A stretch of DNA of 64,000 nucleotides from Euryhalocaulis caribicus (GTDB taxonomy: Bacteria > Pseudomonadota > Alphaproteobacteria > Caulobacterales > Maricaulaceae), in assembly GCF_000412185.1 (NCBI RefSeq), contig NZ_ASJA01000016.1:25882-89881 (forward strand). Direction: 5' to 3'. Below are positions 63,892 through 64,000 of this stretch, piece by piece. Position 1 is the first letter of the stretch, and each line of letters opens with the position of its first letter. Position numbers and translations under genes: made by a program. The notes under the pieces were generated by a model. The model searched no databases, had not been told where the DNA came from, and saw nothing but the letters and a program-made list of their open reading frames with translations.

Positions 63892-64000
63892 TCAAATGGA
63901 TTTCTGGGCGCGGACCTGAAGAGTCTCGGCATCCCGACCGGCGGGGAAATATCTGAAAGCCTATTGCGAGCGCACGGGCCGCGACCGGATCGAAGGATCT
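63892..64000 (+). pseudogene. frameshifted C-terminal fragment of an APH-type phosphotransferase family protein (runs off the window)
   Basis: From about 63898 the frame reads GFLGADLKSLGIPTGGE and, after one surplus A in the run 63957-63959, continues as YLKAYCERTGRDRIEGS to the window edge. The joined text matches a characteristic stretch of acyl-CoA-associated APH-like phosphotransferases (dLaaLGIPTeaEYvarYCeRTGRdgI type). The N-terminal two thirds of such a protein are absent: upstream lies the putA terminator and repeat. Either a decayed fragment or, if the extra A is a sequencing error, still a 5'-truncated gene. The rest lies beyond the window. Confidence 0.5.

Noticed and set aside
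59447..63895. A 1482-codon open frame antisense to putA and its upstream neighbour
   Set aside because: Its protein is His/Arg/Gly/Ala/Gln-rich without any motif, and it mirrors the codon pattern of the strongly supported putA frame; a high-GC shadow.

Overview
The window comes from a high-GC alphaproteobacterium, most likely of the Caulobacterales/Maricaulales/Hyphomonadales side of the class. The pointers are a Caulobacter-style ceramide locus, an exact CtrA-type box (TTAA-N7-TTAAC), a large Oar-like TonB-dependent receptor, the HutF/HutG route of histidine degradation and dense packing with many ATGA/GTGA overlaps. No tRNA, rRNA, CRISPR array, IS element or prophage was seen. Genus-level assignment is inference.

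Layout. 0-7.1 kb: a complete histidine-utilisation locus (hutF divergent from hutI-hutH-hutG-small ORF-hutU) taking histidine to glutamate and formate; a partial carrier-protein-like gene lies at the left edge. 7.5-10.8 kb: a secreted S8 protease/autotransporter with 27 near-identical YGDIGPF-type heptads, behind a CtrA-type promoter. 11.0-17.8 kb: hybrid histidine kinase, alpha/beta hydrolase, glycerol kinase, acyl desaturase and HIT protein.

17.8-33.6 kb is the most interesting region: a sphingolipid locus of about 16 kb. It has all five genes known from Caulobacter for ceramide synthesis (acyl-ACP synthetase, ceramide reductase, dedicated ACP, serine palmitoyltransferase, GNAT-type ceramide synthase). 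Around them are a lipid kinase of the ceramide/DAG-kinase type, three nucleotidyltransferase-fold proteins, a CDP-alcohol phosphotransferase, a HAD phosphatase, a fatty-acid-hydroxylase-type enzyme, a polysaccharide/lipid flippase and two LptF/LptG-type permeases. The two permeases are translationally coupled to each other and lie 2 bases upstream of the lipid kinase. My reading is that the locus makes ceramide, builds an anionic headgroup through a CDP-activated intermediate, and exports the product through a dedicated Lpt-like route.

33.6-44.3 kb: two enoyl-CoA hydratase/isomerase paralogues, a beta-carbonic anhydrase, a TetR-regulated RND efflux operon with two matching operators, a lipoprotein, and kynA-kynU with a sulfotransferase. 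44.4-47.6 kb: a four-gene operon of poorly known proteins around an OGT-like (GT41-type) glycosyltransferase. 47.7-54.6 kb: secreted MsrA, a GT39 membrane glycosyltransferase, the Oar-like receptor, a PfpI/DJ-1 protein and a coupled YqaE-DUF4112 pair. 54.7-57.2 kb: a small Pho regulon (phosphate-selective porin and PstS-like lipoprotein, each behind PHO-box repeats). 57.3-63.8 kb: GT4 glycosyltransferase, RimK plus an AstE/aspartoacylase-like partner, and bifunctional PutA. The right edge holds a structured repeat and what looks like a broken fragment of an APH-type phosphotransferase.

All assignments rest on motif reading and gene context; no database search was run. Caulobacter comparisons are from memory and should be treated as established knowledge of the families, not as measured synteny.
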